From contig JAUSEJ010000540.1 of NCBI GenBank assembly GCA_030650265.1, positions 1-5,778 of the forward strand: a stretch of 5,778 nt of DNA, written 5' to 3'. Shown one piece after another: positions 4,608-5,778 of the stretch (position 1 is its first letter; the number at the start of each line of letters is the position of its first letter). Under the pieces are notes generated by a model. It worked only from the letters and a program-made list of their open reading frames with translations. It had not been told where the DNA came from and did no database searches. Both the position numbers and the translations under genes were made by a program. This stretch comes from Dehalococcoidia bacterium. Its GTDB lineage: Bacteria > Chloroflexota > Dehalococcoidia > JACPQF01.

Positions 4608-5778
4608 TGGAGATTTCAGCCACCAGAAGTAGAGGAGAGATCGAGAATAGACCGGCCAGGCGTCATTCGCTCCGGGTGGTAATCTGCGCCCTGCTTGTCA
4701 CTGCCTCTACTATTCTCCCTTACCTTTACGCCTACTTCACGACTCCGTCAGGCCTGCAATTCGAGGGCATCCTCGTCATGCCCCAGGATCTCTTTAGCTA
4801 TCTGGCCAAGATGCAATTGGGGGCGAGTGGCGAATGGCTTTTCCGGCTAATGTACACGCCTGAGAACCACGATGGGGCCTTCATTTTACCTTTCTATCTT
4901 ACTCTTGGCAGATTAAGCTCGGCGCTCGGAATGCCTTTGGTCTTAACCTTTCATCTGGCGCGTCTTGCCACCGGGACTCTTCTGCTCGTTACGGTGTTCT
5001 ATTTCGCTCTGTCTATCTTCGGACGTGCCGACCGGGCCTGGGCCTGTTTCGCCGTCGTGGCCTTGAGCTCGGGACTTGGTTGGCTGGCTACCCTCTTCGG
5101 CCATCTATCAGCCGACCTGCTTATTCCCGAATTGACAACCTATGCGGCCATCTTCGCCAACCCACACTTTCCCTTAGGCGTCGCCCTCCTGATCGGCGCT
5201 CTACTCGCCATGCTGAAGGCGATCGAGCGTCGTCAAGTGAAGTATGCCTTCATGGGAGGCCTATTAACCCTCGGTCAGACCTTCGTCCAGCCGTTTCTGG
5301 TGATAACCGTGATCGTGGTGGTCGTCGTTTGGCTCGTCTGGCGCTGGCTGACGCTGACTGGACCGGGAGTCCGACTCGTCTCGCCAAATGAAGGACGAGT
5401 CGGTCTCCCAAGAACGTCTGCGCCGTTTGATCTAATTCGGGCAGAGGCAGCCTACCTTGGATTGCTGCTGGTCCTGCCCGCACCGGGCCTGGTCTACGAC
5501 TTCGTGGCCCTCTATCTGAACCCGGTTCTCAGCCAATGGACGGCGCAGAATGTCACTCCCTCGCCCCCCTTCTACGATTACCTATTGGGCTACGGCCTTC
5601 TTGCTTTGCTAGCAGGGTTTGGCCTGGCGCACGAGGTCCTGAGGTTGCGGGTTGGCAAGTTAGCTGAACTGCGCGGGTACGGTGTCAGCGGATATTCAGC
5701 GGATAAGCGGATAGACAGTCCGTCCTCATCGGCTTATCCGCTGCCCCAATCCGCTGACGCCGCATCCCCGTCGGAGAT
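4607..5778 (+). CDS. polytopic GT-C-like membrane protein, 3' end beyond window
   Basis: A continuous frame of at least 390 codons runs from ATG 4607 through the window edge without a stop. The N-terminus is short and basic (to about residue 23). Many hydrophobic helices follow, including ones around 24-44, 91-108, 112-138, 145-165, 188-206 and 215-250, so it is an integral membrane protein. The first large loop contains GILVMPQDLFSYLAKM, with D61, resembling the Asp-bearing first external loop of GT-C (lipid-sugar-dependent) glycosyltransferases. LSSGLGWL (153-160) and NPHFPLG are further recognisable segments. I infer transfer of a sugar from a polyprenyl-phosphate donor, but acceptor and donor are unknown, and a non-enzymatic membrane protein cannot be excluded. 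No upstream in-frame alternative start has a better ribosome binding site. From residue 359 the coding sequence passes through a palindromic repeat, giving a low-complexity Ser/Ala/Asp-rich segment, presumably in a loop. The gene diverges from the truncated minus-strand gene. Confidence 0.8.
   Translation, partial: MEISATRSRGEIENRPARRHSLRVVICALLVTASTILPYLYAYFTTPSGLQFEGILVMPQDLFSYLAKMQLGASGEWLFRLMYTPENHDGAFILPFYLTLGRLSSALGMPLVLTFHLARLATGTLLLVTVFYFALSIFGRADRAWACFAVVALSSGLGWLATLFGHLSADLLIPELTTYAAIFANPHFPLGVALLIGALLAMLKAIERRQVKYAFMGGLLTLGQTFVQPFLVITVIVVVVVWLVWRWLTLTGPGVRLVSPNEGRVGLPRTSAPFDLIRAEAAYLGLLLVLPAPGLVYDFVALYLNPVLSQWTAQNVTPSPPFYDYLLGYGLLALLAGFGLAHEVLRLRVGKLAELRGYGVSGYSADKRIDSPSSSAYPLPQSADAASPSE
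5681..5761. repeat. imperfect palindromic repeat built from AGCGGATA units, inside the GT-C-like coding sequence
   Basis: Outer arms 5681-5693 (GGTGTCAGCGGAT) and 5749-5761 pair over 13 positions with one T-G wobble. Inner arms 5697-5708 (CAGCGGATAAGC) and 5732-5743 pair perfectly over 12 and extend four more positions with one mismatch. The terminal loop is 15 nt. AGCGGATA occurs three times directly (5687, 5698, 5706), and its complement twice in the right half (5735-5742 exact; 5748-5755 with one change). The size and fold resemble dispersed palindromic (REP/MITE-like) elements. The reading frame stays open through it, encoding residues 359-385 of the host protein. Confidence 0.85.

Noticed and set aside
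5080..5391. 103-residue plus-strand frame inside the GT-C-like gene
   Set aside because: It is an Arg/Pro-rich offset frame; the main frame is open for over 1.1 kb with clear transmembrane helices.
5687..5755. AGCGGATA copies as a possible CRISPR array or phage attachment site
   Set aside because: The units are too short, unevenly spaced and partly inverted, and no cas, integrase or recombinase gene is nearby; a palindromic dispersed repeat fits better.

Overview
The window reads as a chromosomal stretch from a moderately GC-rich bacterium, most likely a Chloroflexota member (Anaerolineae-like) or a relative. This is inference from protein style, not a taxonomic proof. The clues are a two-gene (split) polysaccharide co-polymerase plus tyrosine kinase, a GT-C-like membrane protein with LSSGLGWL and NPHFPLG segments, an extracellular Cna-B/carboxypeptidase-regulatory-like repeat protein, and an HyuB-type hydantoinase. 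No rRNA, tRNA, CRISPR array, transposase or phage gene is visible.

Layout. (1) Positions 2-442 hold the C-terminal end of a hydantoinase B/oxoprolinase-type subunit, cut by the window edge. (2) A 263-bp gap carries a good extended -10 promoter (546-574), followed by a leader of about 125 nt. It leads into a solitary 466-residue radical SAM enzyme (706-2106) with a non-canonical CX8CX2C cluster motif. A GC-rich 15-bp stem-loop (2179-2220) follows. (3) A near-consensus sigma70 promoter (TTGACA-17-TATCAT, 2236-2264) drives a tight three-gene operon: Wzz/CapA-like chain-length protein (2294-2971), CpsD/CapB-like BY-kinase (2985-3683), and a 93-residue small membrane protein (3680-3961) that overlaps the kinase stop by GTGA. 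(4) A convergent minus-strand gene (4473-3958) encodes a membrane-anchored beta-sandwich repeat protein. It appears to stop inside the start of its next repeat, and its stop codon shares a CTAG with that of the small membrane protein. (5) A 133-bp AT-rich divergent region separates it from a long plus-strand frame that starts at 4607 and runs off the window end. That frame encodes a polytopic GT-C-like protein of at least 390 residues, possibly translated from a leaderless mRNA.

How the parts may work together. The co-polymerase, the kinase and perhaps the small protein form a cell-envelope polysaccharide assembly module. The GT-C-like protein and the truncated surface-type protein fit an envelope/glycosylation neighbourhood, but no shared transcript connects them. 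The hydantoinase end and the radical SAM gene look like independent units.

The most notable points are the odd radical SAM cysteine spacing with an extra C-terminal Cys pair, the uncharacterised kinase-coupled mini-protein with a sorting-signal-like tail, the apparently truncated convergent gene, and a palindromic AGCGGATA-type repeat (5681-5761) lying in frame inside the GT-C-like coding sequence. I did not find a clear, complete, previously undescribed multi-gene system.
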